DNA of 64,000 nt, from contig NZ_CP014608.1 of assembly GCF_001586165.1 (NCBI RefSeq), positions 434,001 through 498,000 of the forward strand, written 5' to 3'. This DNA comes from Obesumbacterium proteus (lineage in GTDB: Bacteria > Pseudomonadota > Gammaproteobacteria > Enterobacterales > Enterobacteriaceae). Positions within the stretch are counted from its first letter, which is position 1. Each line of letters begins with the position of its first letter. Positions 6,753 to 15,815 of the stretch are shown piece by piece. The position numbers and the translations under genes are program-made. A model generated the notes under the pieces. It had not been told where the DNA came from, made no database searches, and worked only from the letters and a program-made list of their open reading frames with translations.

Positions 6753-8915
6753 TTACATCGCCTCTAACTTGGCATAAGCCGCAACCAGCCACTTAATGCC
6801 TTCGCCCTGAAACGCAATCTGTAAGCGACTATGCTCACCGCTACCTTCCAGATTGATCACCGTACCTTCACCAAACGTAGCGTGTTTGACCCGCTGACCG
6901 AGTTTAAAACCGCTGTCATTGGCGCTGATTGGCGTTCCCATGCTGGCGTGCTTAACGGGGCGAGTAACGCTTGCCCGCAGGCGCACCTCTTCCACGCACT
7001 CTTCTGGCAACTCACCAATAAAACGAGATGGACGGTGATAAACTTCTTTGCCATACAGGCGGCGAGTCTCCGCATAGGTGATCGTCAGTTTTCGCATCGC
7101 TCGCGTCACCCCAACGTAGGCCAAGCGACGTTCTTCTTCCAAACGCCCGCCTTCATCCAGCGACATTTGGCTTGGGAACATCCCCTCTTCCATCCCCACG
7201 ATAAACACCTGCGGGAACTCCAGACCTTTCGCCGAGTGCAGCGTCATGAGCTGAACCGCGTCTTGGTAGGCGTCTGCCTGCCCTTCACCGGCTTCAAGCG
7301 CCGCATGCGACAGGAATGCCTGCAACGGCAGCAAGTCCTCGTCTTCATCCTCATAGCTGTACTGGCGCGTAGCGGTCACCAGTTCCTCTAAGTTCTCAAT
7401 ACGCGTTTGGCCTTTTTCACCCTTTTCTTGCTCATACATCTGGCGCAGACCCGAATCGCGCACTACGCGGTCTGTCTGTACATGCAGCGGCATATCGGCC
7501 GTATCATTGGCTAAGGCATCAATCAGTTCGATAAAGCGCTGTAGTGCACCTGAGGCTCGCCCAGCAAATACTTTTTCTTGGATCAGCTCGTGCGTGGCCT
7601 GCCATAGCGTCAGCTGACGATCGCGTGCAGCTTGGCGAATAACGTCCAGCGTGCGATCACCAATGCCGCGCGTTGGTGTGTTGACCACACGCTCATATGC
7701 CGCATCATCATTACGGTTGGAAATCAGGCGTAAATAAGCCAACGCATCTTTGATTTCCTGACGTTCGAAGAATCGTTGTCCACCGTAAATACGGTATGGC
7801 ATTGCCACCTGTAACAGCGCCTCTTCCAATACACGCGATTGGGCGTTGCTACGATAAAGAATGGCGCAGTCGTTAAGAGAGCCGCCGTTGTCCTGCCACG
7901 CTTTAATGCGATTCACCACAAAACGTGATTCATCCAATTCATTAAACGCGCAGTAGAGCGAAATTTTTTCGCCGTCGCCGTCTTCGGTCCACAGCTTTTT
8001 ACCCAAGCGCCCATCGTTGTTTTCAATTAAGGCGTTCGCGGCTTTCAGTATATTGCTGGTTGAGCGGTAGTTTTGTTCTAAGCGGATAGTCTCAGCACCG
8101 GGAAAATCATCCAGAAAACGTTGGATATTCTCAACCTGAGCGCCACGCCAGCCGTAGATCGACTGATCGTCATCGCCAACAATCATCACTTTGCCGCTAT
8201 TGCCTGCCAGCATCTGGATCCATGCGTACTGAATCCGGTTGGTATCTTGGAATTCGTCCACCAGAATATTGGTGAAACGCTCGCGATAGTGGTTGAGGAT
8301 TTGAGGTTTATTGAGCCATAGCTCGTGGGCGCGCAATAGCAGTTCGGCGAAATCCACCAGCCCCGCACGATCGCAGGCTTCTTGATAGGCCTGATAGACG
8401 CGCAGCCACGTCTGTTCTACGGGATTCCCGTAGCTTTCAATGTGCTGAGGACGCAGTCCATCATCTTTTTTATTGTTGATGTACCACATGCCTTGACGCG
8501 GCGGCCACTGTTTCTCATCCAGATTCAATGCCTTAACGATACGTTTGAGCAAACGAAGCTGGTCATCGCTATCAAGGATTTGGAAATCCTGCGGCAGATT
8601 GGCATCCAGATGATGCGCGCGCAGCAGGCGGTGCGCCAAACCGTGGAAAGTACCGATCCACATGCCGCCTTGGCTAGTGCCAATCAGATGTTCGATACGG
8701 TGGCGCATTTCCGCGGCGGCTTTGTTGGTAAAGGTGACGGCCATAATCGAAAACGGCGAACAGTTTTCTACCGACAGCAGCCACGCGATGCGATGCACCA
8801 AGACGCGCGTCTTGCCGCTTCCGGCTCCAGCCAGCACCAGAAGGTTACTGCGTGGCGCAGCAACGGCTTCGCGTTGTTTATCGTTAAGGCTGTTGAGCAG
8901 ATCGGAAACGTCCAT
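6753..8915 (-). CDS. uvrD: DNA helicase II UvrD
   Basis: 3'-5' superfamily 1 helicase for nucleotide excision and mismatch repair. I start at the ATG at 8915 (MDVSDLLNSLNDKQREAV), giving 720 aa, exactly the E. coli length; a frame extending to 8960 is not conserved. Visible: Walker A AGAGSGKTR, motif II VDEFQDTN, GDDDQSIYGWRGA, motif V/VI LMTLHSAKGLEFP and YVGVTRA, and the C-terminal Tudor-like tail KLGQRVKHATFGEGTV...WLVAAYAKLE. A LexA box lies 59 bp upstream, so SOS induction is expected. yigB and the xerC operon lie upstream on the same strand. Confidence 0.98.
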   Translation of the reverse strand: MDVSDLLNSLNDKQREAVAAPRSNLLVLAGAGSGKTRVLVHRIAWLLSVENCSPFSIMAVTFTNKAAAEMRHRIEHLIGTSQGGMWIGTFHGLAHRLLRAHHLDANLPQDFQILDSDDQLRLLKRIVKALNLDEKQWPPRQGMWYINNKKDDGLRPQHIESYGNPVEQTWLRVYQAYQEACDRAGLVDFAELLLRAHELWLNKPQILNHYRERFTNILVDEFQDTNRIQYAWIQMLAGNSGKVMIVGDDDQSIYGWRGAQVENIQRFLDDFPGAETIRLEQNYRSTSNILKAANALIENNDGRLGKKLWTEDGDGEKISLYCAFNELDESRFVVNRIKAWQDNGGSLNDCAILYRSNAQSRVLEEALLQVAMPYRIYGGQRFFERQEIKDALAYLRLISNRNDDAAYERVVNTPTRGIGDRTLDVIRQAARDRQLTLWQATHELIQEKVFAGRASGALQRFIELIDALANDTADMPLHVQTDRVVRDSGLRQMYEQEKGEKGQTRIENLEELVTATRQYSYEDEDEDLLPLQAFLSHAALEAGEGQADAYQDAVQLMTLHSAKGLEFPQVFIVGMEEGMFPSQMSLDEGGRLEEERRLAYVGVTRAMRKLTITYAETRRLYGKEVYHRPSRFIGELPEECVEEVRLRASVTRPVKHASMGTPISANDSGFKLGQRVKHATFGEGTVINLEGSGEHSRLQIAFQGEGIKWLVAAYAKLEAM

Positions 8916-8973
8916 AGGCACCGTTTTAAAATGGGGAAACAGACGCGTCGCTAAACGCAATACGTCTTTTTCA

Positions 8974-8989
8974 CTGGGAATTTATACAG
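8974..8989. promoter_or_regulatory. LexA (SOS) box upstream of uvrD
   Basis: CTGTATAAATTCCCAG on the minus strand fits the CTG-N10-CAG LexA consensus and differs at only a few internal positions from the known E. coli uvrD operator. It is positioned between yigB and uvrD, where the uvrD promoter should be. Confidence 0.85.
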
Positions 8990-9000
8990 ATTATTGGAGA

Positions 9001-9728
9001 TTATATCAGCGCGGTGAGCGAATCCAACCGTGAAATCTCAACGTGAGGTAACAAACGGCTATCTGAAGCGGTTGTTAGGCTGCGCTCACGGTCGTTGATC
9101 CAGCAGGCCTGCATGCCGCAGCGCACGGCTCCCGCCACGTCAGTGGTGAGGTCATCACCCACATGCAGAATATTTCCCATGGGAACGTTTAAGCGCTGCT
9201 GAGCGGCACAATACATGTCGTTGTAAGGCTTGGCGCGTCCGTCAGGGCCTGAGCGCAATATAAACGCAAAATAGTCCGCTAAACCAAACAGGTTCGGATC
9301 CGCATTACCGTTGGTAATTGCCGCCAAGGGCGCTTTTTCCGCTAACGCTTGCAGCGTCTTATGCGTAGACTCCGGCACCGTGATTTGGCTACGCCAGTAG
9401 GCGAAGTTTTCCATCGCAGAATCTGCACCGGCGCTAGCTTGGGCGTGGTTAAAACCGTTTCGCGTTAACGCCAGATGCACAGCCTGCCAGCGCCAGGCGG
9501 TGACGTCGTGGTAAATTTCAGGATTTTCAGACCGTAATTCGGCTCGCAGGCGTTGCCAGTCGGGGCTTTGCCAATCACGCAATGGTTCAAAGTTTTGCTG
9601 TAAAATGCCAGAGACTCCCGCTCGGTACGCATAATCACGGGGTGATTATCATAAAGCGTATCGTCCAGATCGAAGGTAAAAGCCCCGATCGCGTTGAGCG
9701 GGCGATAGAAATGAAGCGTCGAGCACAT
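9001..9728 (-). pseudogene. yigB: HAD-family 5-amino-6-(5-phospho-D-ribitylamino)uracil phosphatase YigB, apparent single-base frameshift
   Basis: Haloacid dehalogenase-type phosphatase; E. coli YigB can dephosphorylate a riboflavin intermediate. The start at 9728 overlaps the xerC stop (TGATG), and the N-terminus has the nucleophile motif FDLDDTLYDN. After RTERESLAF the frame breaks: the remainder (LRDWQSPDWQRL...EIYHDV..., ITNGNAD, HVGDDLTTDVAGA, ending SRLDSLTALI) continues in another frame. Adding one T to the T4 run at 9602-9605 restores a protein of about 242 aa (E. coli 238). All HAD motifs are otherwise intact, so a sequencing deletion is at least as likely as real gene loss. Confidence 0.85.
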
Positions 9729-10639
9729 CAGGATTTTCCTCGTTTCGCGCGTGGATGCGCTGCATCATACACCTTCGCCAAATGTTGGAAATCGAGGTGG
9801 GTATAGATTTGGGTGGTAGTCAGATTCGCATGACCCAGCAGTTCTTGCACTGCGCGCAGATCGCCACTGGATTCAAGCATATGCGTTGCAAAAGAGTGAC
9901 GGAGCTTATGCGGGTTAATATGGCTGGTTACGCCTTGTTTAACGCCCCATTCAGCAAAGCGCTTTTGCACGCTTCGCACCGAAATTCGCTTACCCAGCTT
10001 AGACACAAAAACGGCGTCATCCACCGGATCGTAAATCTCGCGCAGTGGCAGCCACTGTTCCAGCCAATGAATGGCAGTACGTCCAATCGGCAGCTTTCGC
10101 TCTTTGCTCCCTTTCCCCATCACCCACACTTCGCCCGAAGCCATATTCATGTGGCGGCAGTCTAATCCCACCAGCTCAGAAAGACGCAGACCCGCGCCAT
10201 ACATCACTTCCAGCATGGTACGGTCGCGCACGGCAAGGGGATCGCTAGCATCTATGTCGAGCAGACGGTTTACGTCATCAACGTCGAGATTTTTGGGTAA
10301 GTGACGAGCCTGCTTAGGTGCACTAATGCCTTTCGCCGGATTAACCGACATCACACCTTGGCTCACCTGCCAATCGATAAAGCTACGTAACGCCGACAAA
10401 CGCAGGGCAAGGCTTGCCGCCTCAAGGCCTTTTCGCTTGCTACGCGCGGTAATCATACGCACTTGGGTTGCATCGAGTTGCCGCCAATCGCGTAAACCTG
10501 CGGGGGCAACAATCTCAATAATGGCAGTCAGCTGATGATGATAGCTTTCGATGGTGTGCGGGCTGAACTGACGCTCAACGCGCAAAAAGCGCAGGAATGC
10601 CTCAACCGGCAGTTCCAGCGCCTGAGTATCACTGCTCAT
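9728..10639 (-). CDS. xerC: site-specific tyrosine recombinase XerC
   Basis: Resolves chromosome dimers at dif together with XerD and FtsK. 303 aa (E. coli 298). The N-terminal SAM-like core-binding domain is at about 10-100, and the catalytic domain carries the complete set R152, K176, H244, R247, H270 and nucleophile Y279 (motifs GAGLRLSEL, HKLRHSFATHML, LLGHANLTTTQIYTH). The start overlaps the yigA stop by 4 bp and the stop overlaps the yigB start, consistent with a tightly coupled lptM-dapF-yigA-xerC-yigB operon. Confidence 0.97.
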   Translation of the reverse strand: MSSDTQALELPVEAFLRFLRVERQFSPHTIESYHHQLTAIIEIVAPAGLRDWRQLDATQVRMITARSKRKGLEAASLALRLSALRSFIDWQVSQGVMSVNPAKGISAPKQARHLPKNLDVDDVNRLLDIDASDPLAVRDRTMLEVMYGAGLRLSELVGLDCRHMNMASGEVWVMGKGSKERKLPIGRTAIHWLEQWLPLREIYDPVDDAVFVSKLGKRISVRSVQKRFAEWGVKQGVTSHINPHKLRHSFATHMLESSGDLRAVQELLGHANLTTTQIYTHLDFQHLAKVYDAAHPRAKRGKS

Positions 10640-11340
10640 TGGCGTTCAATCCAACGGCTGATTAGCCCCGGCATCAGCAATGCGAGCTGATCCAGCAACA
10701 CGGTGCCTTGGCCTTGCTGATAGTGATGGCTATCGCGGCTGCTGAAGATAATCAGACCTAAGTCGCCAAACTCGCCCATCAAGGAAAGCGCGACCGAGCC
10801 AACCATTTTCGCCTGAGGCAAAACCAACAATAGCTCGGGGCCATTCAGGGTGCCGAGATAGTGGTTTTGGTTCCCCAACCGCTGAATTCGCATCATTTCG
10901 AATTCATTGCGCGACAAAGCCAAATGCGCAAAGTCAGAAGGCGCATTCAGATACCATTTGTCGCTAAACAAACGAATATTGGCACCGGCTAACCCAAGAG
11001 AACGTGCCCAGCGGTTAAACCGTTGGAGAAAATCAGCGAGGCTTTCTGCGCCCGCAAGATGCCCTTGCAGCTCAAGCAGGCGATTAAACAGAACTTCATT
11101 GGCGCTGGCCTGCTCCATCAGCAGCGTGATCTCTTCTTCCAAATTGAAAATGTGCTGACGTTGTCGGTTCAGTTGCCATTCAACTAATGAAACAGCACCA
11201 CGCACCGGATGAGGGATCTGCATCTGCTCAACATTGCGTGCATTACGAATGAAGAAATCAGGATTCTGTTGCAGATACTCCATCACCTGCGCGTCACTTA
11301 GCGCCAGATTATCCAATACCCGATCTTCGATGTCGCTCAT
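10636..11340 (-). CDS. yigA: DUF484 family protein YigA
   Basis: 234-aa cytosolic protein of the DUF484 family (E. coli YigA 235 aa). It has an N-terminal helical region with a predicted coiled coil (LVEWQLNRQRQHIFNLEEEITLLMEQ), followed by a GAF-like domain. Biochemical role unknown; conserved linkage between dapF and xerC. The start is 32 bp after the dapF stop and its stop overlaps xerC. Confidence 0.92.
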   Translation of the reverse strand: MSDIEDRVLDNLALSDAQVMEYLQQNPDFFIRNARNVEQMQIPHPVRGAVSLVEWQLNRQRQHIFNLEEEITLLMEQASANEVLFNRLLELQGHLAGAESLADFLQRFNRWARSLGLAGANIRLFSDKWYLNAPSDFAHLALSRNEFEMMRIQRLGNQNHYLGTLNGPELLLVLPQAKMVGSVALSLMGEFGDLGLIIFSSRDSHHYQQGQGTVLLDQLALLMPGLISRWIERQ

Positions 11341-11372
11341 AGTTGTCTATCGCTCACTCATAAACGTATGAA

Positions 11373-12197
11373 TTACAGGTGTATAAATCCATCATAAACG
11401 TGGGTTGCGGGGCCCGTCATGAACAGTGGGTTATCAGGCCCTTTCCAGCGAATTTGCAAACGCCCGCCGGGAAGATCAACCTGAACGTTTTCATCCAGCA
11501 AGCCTTGCTGGATCCCCACGGCAACCGCCGCACAGGCACCGCTGCCGCAGGCCTGAGTTTCACCCGCACCGCGTTCATACACCCGTAGCTTGATCTGATT
11601 ACGGTTAATGACCTGCATGAAACCCACGTTAACGCGTTCAGGGAAGCGTTCATGGCTTTCAAGTACCGGGCCGATGGTTTCCACCAGCGCCGTTTCAACA
11701 TCATCAACCTGAAGCACGCAGTGGGGATTCCCCATCGATACCGCGCCACACAGGATAGTATGTTCAGACGCACGCATGATATAGGTCTTTTCCGCTTTCA
11801 CGGCTTTGAATGGAATTTTGGACGGCTCAAAAATCGGTTCGCCCATATTCACCGTGACCAGTTCGTCATCGCTGACCTTGAGCACCATCCGACCATTCTG
11901 CGTGCTTACGCGAATTTCACGTTTATTGGTTAGCCCTTTCAAACGCACGAAACGAGCAAAACAGCGCGCACCGTTACCACACTGCGCAACTTCGCTCCCA
12001 TCAGCGTTGAAAATACGATAGTGAAAATCTAAATCAGGATCGTAGGGTGGTTCAACGATCAGCATCTGATCAAAACCTACGCCATTATGTCGATCGGATA
12101 GACGGCGGATAAGCTCCGGCGAGAAGTATACGTTTTGTGTAACAGCATCAACGACCATGAAATCGTTGCCTAAACCGTGCATTTTAGAGAACTGCAT
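11373..12197 (-). CDS. dapF: diaminopimelate epimerase DapF
   Basis: Converts LL- to meso-diaminopimelate for lysine and peptidoglycan synthesis, PLP-independent. 274 aa, the family length. The two-base catalytic cysteines are C73 (AQCGNGARC) and C217 (TQACGSGAC). N-terminus MQFSKMHGLGNDFMVVD is diagnostic. It follows lptM by 73 bp and leads into yigA, xerC and yigB. Confidence 0.98.
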   Translation of the reverse strand: MQFSKMHGLGNDFMVVDAVTQNVYFSPELIRRLSDRHNGVGFDQMLIVEPPYDPDLDFHYRIFNADGSEVAQCGNGARCFARFVRLKGLTNKREIRVSTQNGRMVLKVSDDELVTVNMGEPIFEPSKIPFKAVKAEKTYIMRASEHTILCGAVSMGNPHCVLQVDDVETALVETIGPVLESHERFPERVNVGFMQVINRNQIKLRVYERGAGETQACGSGACAAVAVGIQQGLLDENVQVDLPGGRLQIRWKGPDNPLFMTGPATHVYDGFIHL

Positions 12198-12270
12198 AAC
12201 TACCTCTCACCCTACGCCTTAACTTCCGTGGTCACCGAACTAACATCCTGACAGTTCTCGCTATCGTGGA

Positions 12271-12474
12271 TTATTGGCCTTGTTCTACACCGGCAATATT
12301 AGACGGTGTATTCGCGCCCTGATTTGCTGCTGGCGCGTTAGTTTGTGTATCTGGCTGGCTCTTCGACGCCGCTGGGGCATCAGCCGGAGGAAAGTATAAA
12401 GGCCCTTTCAAACCGCAACCAGCAAGGCCGAATAGGGAAACAGCCACCAAGGCCCAACGAAATTGTTTTTTCAT
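12271..12474 (-). CDS. lptM: LPS translocon maturation lipoprotein LptM (YifL)
   Basis: Small outer-membrane lipoprotein that assists oxidative maturation of the LptDE translocon in E. coli. I choose the ATG at 12474 (MKKQFRWALV), giving 67 aa, the E. coli length; in-frame ATGs at 12480 and 12486 are also possible and no start has a strong Shine-Dalgarno. Signal peptide with lipobox LAGC (lipidated C20), immediately followed by the conserved GLKGPLYFPPAD stretch, then a Pro/Ala/Gln-rich disordered tail. First gene of the dapF operon and divergent from cyaY. Confidence 0.9.
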   Translation of the reverse strand: MKKQFRWALVAVSLFGLAGCGLKGPLYFPPADAPAASKSQPDTQTNAPAANQGANTPSNIAGVEQGQ

Positions 12475-12567
12475 GGTCATTACCATTTATTGTATTAATG
12501 CGTGTGAATCCTACCTATAAGCTCTCTATAATCGCAGTTGGACCCTGAAAAGCAATAGGAAATGATT

Positions 12568-12894
12568 ATGAACGATACCGAGTTTCACCAGTTAGCAGAT
12601 AAGCTGATGTTAAACATCGAAGAGGCCATTGACGCTTATGAAGGTGATGCCGACATCGACTATGAAACCAATGGCGGAGTGATGACGCTGACCTTCGAAA
12701 ATGGCAGCAAAATCGTGATCAACCGTCAGGAGCCCTTGCATCAGGTATGGCTCGCCACGAAAGCTGGCGGTTACCACTTCAGCCTGCGTGATGATAGCTG
12801 GATTTGCGATCGCAGCGGAGAAGAGTTTTATGCTTTGCTGTCAACCGCATGCAGAGCGCAGTCTGGCGAAGAAGATGTGGTAATTTCGGCATAA
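12568..12894 (+). CDS. cyaY: iron-sulfur cluster assembly protein CyaY (frataxin)
   Basis: Bacterial frataxin; binds iron and IscS and modulates Fe-S cluster assembly. AGGA seven bases before the ATG at 12568 supports that start (108 aa; E. coli 106) over an ATG two codons earlier. Acidic helix 1 (EEAIDAYEGDADIDYE) and the conserved INRQEPLHQVWLATK..GGYHF core are visible. Convergent with cyaA, with a shared hairpin between. Confidence 0.96.
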   Translation: MNDTEFHQLADKLMLNIEEAIDAYEGDADIDYETNGGVMTLTFENGSKIVINRQEPLHQVWLATKAGGYHFSLRDDSWICDRSGEEFYALLSTACRAQSGEEDVVISA

Positions 12895-12919
12895 GCCGAA
12901 ACGCGAACGGCATCAGCGC

Positions 12920-12959
12920 CCACTCCAACTCTCCGCTGAATAGGGAAGAATTGGAGTGG
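12920..12959. terminator. hairpin between convergent cyaY and cyaA
   Basis: 9-bp outer stem CCACTCCAA / TTGGAGTGG, with further partial pairing inside (CTCTCC with GGGAAG). No clear U-tract. Lies midway between the two converging stops. Confidence 0.5.
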
Positions 12960-12973
12960 TGCTGTACTTACGA

Positions 12974-15523
12974 TTAATGCAGCTGGAATTGCTGTTTAAG
13001 CGGCGTTCCGTCGTTGTCGTCATTAACGTTGCACTGTGGCAATACGTTGGTACGGAACGGCATCACCTGAGAACGACCATCGGCGTTTACGATCTGATAG
13101 AACTGCGGCAGGTTAAAGTTGATAAAGCTTGAACCATAGGTAAAGCGGTCATGCGATGACGAATAGAAACGGCTAACGTCGCGCACCAGCTCTTCTTTGC
13201 TGCCTTCGCAGTGGTGATAAACTTCCACACGGTTGGTTTCATCCAGAATGTAGATGTTAAACCCGTCGTTATCCCCATCTTCAAAGAAGAATTGGATTAT
13301 CCCTTCGCTGGCATAGCCATCAACCACGGCAGGCAGATGCACCTGCTCGGTTTCCACCTGAATAGAAAGACCATGCAGCTTGTTATTAGAAATAGCGCCA
13401 TAGAACTCAACCGCATTTTCCAATTTCTGCACCGATACGCTCAGACGTTCAAAGAACAATCCCCACGTTTGCCCCGCGACGCGTACAGCTTTAAAGCGCC
13501 CCGGTTCTAATCGCGTGCTAGACAAGCGAAGGTCAATACATTCAGAAACCAGCTGCTGTAACCGCGTGCGAATTAACCCGCGTAAATGCTGGCTGTAGCA
13601 CAAGACCTCAACGGACTCCGGCGGAGCGGCATCCTGATGCATTTTGCCTAAGATCGTTTTCAGCGCTTCTAATACCGCCTGCTCACCGCTGAAATGCAAG
13701 GTACGCACCTCATTCCACGAGTTGCGATACAGCAGGTCGATACTGCCAACTAAGCATTGCTGTTGCTGACCAAAGCTAAAGACATCCAGTTTGCGGAAAT
13801 CAAAATGCACCACCTGATTGCGGAAAGCGGCCGTTGGATCATTTTCCAAGTTGACGATAATCGCCAAATGGCGGATCTCACACGGGCTGTATAACGCTTT
13901 CGGCGATGGCGCAGGCAAGCGAATAGGGAAATGCTGCGACACATCATGCACCAGCCCCTGAAGCTTATTGATATCGCACAGGTTGTTGTTGCTCTTGATG
14001 TGTAACTTAGTCTCCGCCGTCAGCAATCCGTTGAAGTAGGCCCACGCCACTAATTTGTTTAAGTAGCGGTTATATTCCAACGGCTGATGGCTGATGATGG
14101 TATCGATAGTCGGTGCTTGGTTATACAAGTACCAGCCGGTGCGGTTCGCGCGGCCAATCGGCACATGAATAAACGTTAAGTTTTTTTCTGACAAATCCGG
14201 CGATATTTGCGGGTTTACCAGCGTCACTTTACCCGGCAACGCTTCAAACGCAGCGTAAAGCTTACGGGTCAATACCCCGATATCTTGTGGGCTAGCGCTC
14301 ACGCTTAGGTTATTACGACGTGCGAAGCGAATGAGGTTGCGATAGCTCTGCATCATCGCATCTAACAGCTCATTATGCGCTTCACGCACGCGTTCAATTT
14401 TCCAGTTGGCGCGGTCATCAAGCACTTCGATACGCTCTTGACTCCAGCCCCAAGACTCAACCAGTTGGCTTAAAATTTCACGCCGCCAGCCAACGCAGGC
14501 GCGGCTGCGCGATAATTTTTCACACACTTTGAGATAGAAGCAGCGACGAGCCAGATCGAGACGCGCGGTATCATTGATTTGCTCAAGATAGTGCGTCACA
14601 CGCTCTAGCATCATGCAGTAAGGATCGAGTCCGAACGAGACAATTTCGCCTTTATGTAAACGTTGTTTGATGGTGATAGCTAGCAGCTCAGCGTTGGGAT
14701 ATTCCCATGAGTAAGCTTCCAGCAACAACGTTTTCAATACGGCTTTGTACGGCGAATCGATGCTTTTATACAGCTGCCACAGGCTAGCGCCAAAGTATTC
14801 TTCGGCAGACAGCGAGCTTAGACCGCCAAGATCGAGCCATTCGTTTGGCGTAAGCGCGCCCTGCGAGTACAGCGACATGACATACTCGTCGTAATGCGCT
14901 TCCTCTTCGCTTGGCACCATATTCCACAGAATACGTTTGCCCGCTAGGCGTACTGCGGTGCGGTAGAACTCATCAAGCAACAGGATATGCTGGGTAGACC
15001 CACAGTCTTCCCCACCCAAACTGCCGCTTTCGTTATGACGAAAACGGTTTTCATCGATAAGGAAGAAGCTGACTTCAACGCCCAGCGATGCAGCCCATTT
15101 TTCCAGCTGTGTACATTTTTGCTGTAACCGATTGCGCTCTTCGCCATCTAACCAAGATTGATGACAAACCCAAATATCCAGATCCGAACTACAGCTTTGC
15201 CCAATAGAAGAAGTACTTCCCATTGAGTAAACGCCAGTGATCGGCAATTGGCCAGGGTGATCTTCTGCGATGGAGCCCGGAGAGCGAAGATCGATTTCAT
15301 GTAAGTAGGTTTGCTGATTTTCATCAGGCGTGTAGAAACAAATGCCGTGGGGAACGTTACCATCAAGGTAACCCGGCATCAGCGGGTGGTGGTAATGCAA
15401 TAGGGTTGGCAGCAGACTGTAAACCTGTTGAAAGGCCGGCCCCATGGCCGCTAAAGCGCGATCAACTCGAAGTTGATTTATCGCATCCAGTCTCTGTTTC
15501 AGTGTCTCGATGTAGAGGTACAA
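12974..15523 (-). CDS. cyaA: class I adenylate cyclase CyaA
   Basis: Makes cAMP from ATP. 849 aa (E. coli 848) with TTG start at 15523; a UUG start is the known rate-limiting feature of enterobacterial cyaA, and the first 55 residues MYLYIETLKQRLDAINQLRV... are nearly invariant. The N-terminal half contains the nucleotidyltransferase signature GSTSSIGQSCSSDLDIWVC; the C-terminal half is the glucose-sensitive regulatory domain. A CRP-type site about 100 bp upstream is consistent with autoregulation. Divergent from hemC. Confidence 0.98.
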   Translation of the reverse strand: MYLYIETLKQRLDAINQLRVDRALAAMGPAFQQVYSLLPTLLHYHHPLMPGYLDGNVPHGICFYTPDENQQTYLHEIDLRSPGSIAEDHPGQLPITGVYSMGSTSSIGQSCSSDLDIWVCHQSWLDGEERNRLQQKCTQLEKWAASLGVEVSFFLIDENRFRHNESGSLGGEDCGSTQHILLLDEFYRTAVRLAGKRILWNMVPSEEEAHYDEYVMSLYSQGALTPNEWLDLGGLSSLSAEEYFGASLWQLYKSIDSPYKAVLKTLLLEAYSWEYPNAELLAITIKQRLHKGEIVSFGLDPYCMMLERVTHYLEQINDTARLDLARRCFYLKVCEKLSRSRACVGWRREILSQLVESWGWSQERIEVLDDRANWKIERVREAHNELLDAMMQSYRNLIRFARRNNLSVSASPQDIGVLTRKLYAAFEALPGKVTLVNPQISPDLSEKNLTFIHVPIGRANRTGWYLYNQAPTIDTIISHQPLEYNRYLNKLVAWAYFNGLLTAETKLHIKSNNNLCDINKLQGLVHDVSQHFPIRLPAPSPKALYSPCEIRHLAIIVNLENDPTAAFRNQVVHFDFRKLDVFSFGQQQQCLVGSIDLLYRNSWNEVRTLHFSGEQAVLEALKTILGKMHQDAAPPESVEVLCYSQHLRGLIRTRLQQLVSECIDLRLSSTRLEPGRFKAVRVAGQTWGLFFERLSVSVQKLENAVEFYGAISNNKLHGLSIQVETEQVHLPAVVDGYASEGIIQFFFEDGDNDGFNIYILDETNRVEVYHHCEGSKEELVRDVSRFYSSSHDRFTYGSSFINFNLPQFYQIVNADGRSQVMPFRTNVLPQCNVNDDNDGTPLKQQFQLH

Positions 15524-15617
15524 GACGTTTCGCCTGATTATTCCAGTGTCTGAGAGAAGCCTGTTTCCGTACCTTACCGTTTTTCTGGTAAGAAATGTTT
15601 TAATAAGAAATTGCTGG

Positions 15618-15639
15618 AAACGTGATCAATCTAACACCT
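15618..15639. promoter_or_regulatory. CRP-cAMP binding site of cyaA
   Basis: The 22-bp sequence has the left half-site GTGA and right half TAACA with 6-bp spacing, and on the minus strand reads GGTGTTAGATTGATCACG, closely resembling the known E. coli cyaA CRP site that represses the main promoter. The rest of the cyaA-hemC gap (15524-15815) should hold the divergent promoters, which I could not assign with confidence. Confidence 0.75.
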
Positions 15640-15815
15640 TGCTGGTTGACCGTAAAGTATGTAAAGCCACACACTTATTGTAGCACCTTTCTTGTCTTTG
15701 ATCTTACCGACTATTTCATCCATTCTCCTTCCTGATTATTTTCCCGCCAAACAGCCATTAGGTTCCAGCGCTGCACGTTTGCGAACAAAATGATAGGATG
15801 AAGCATAGGATAAAA

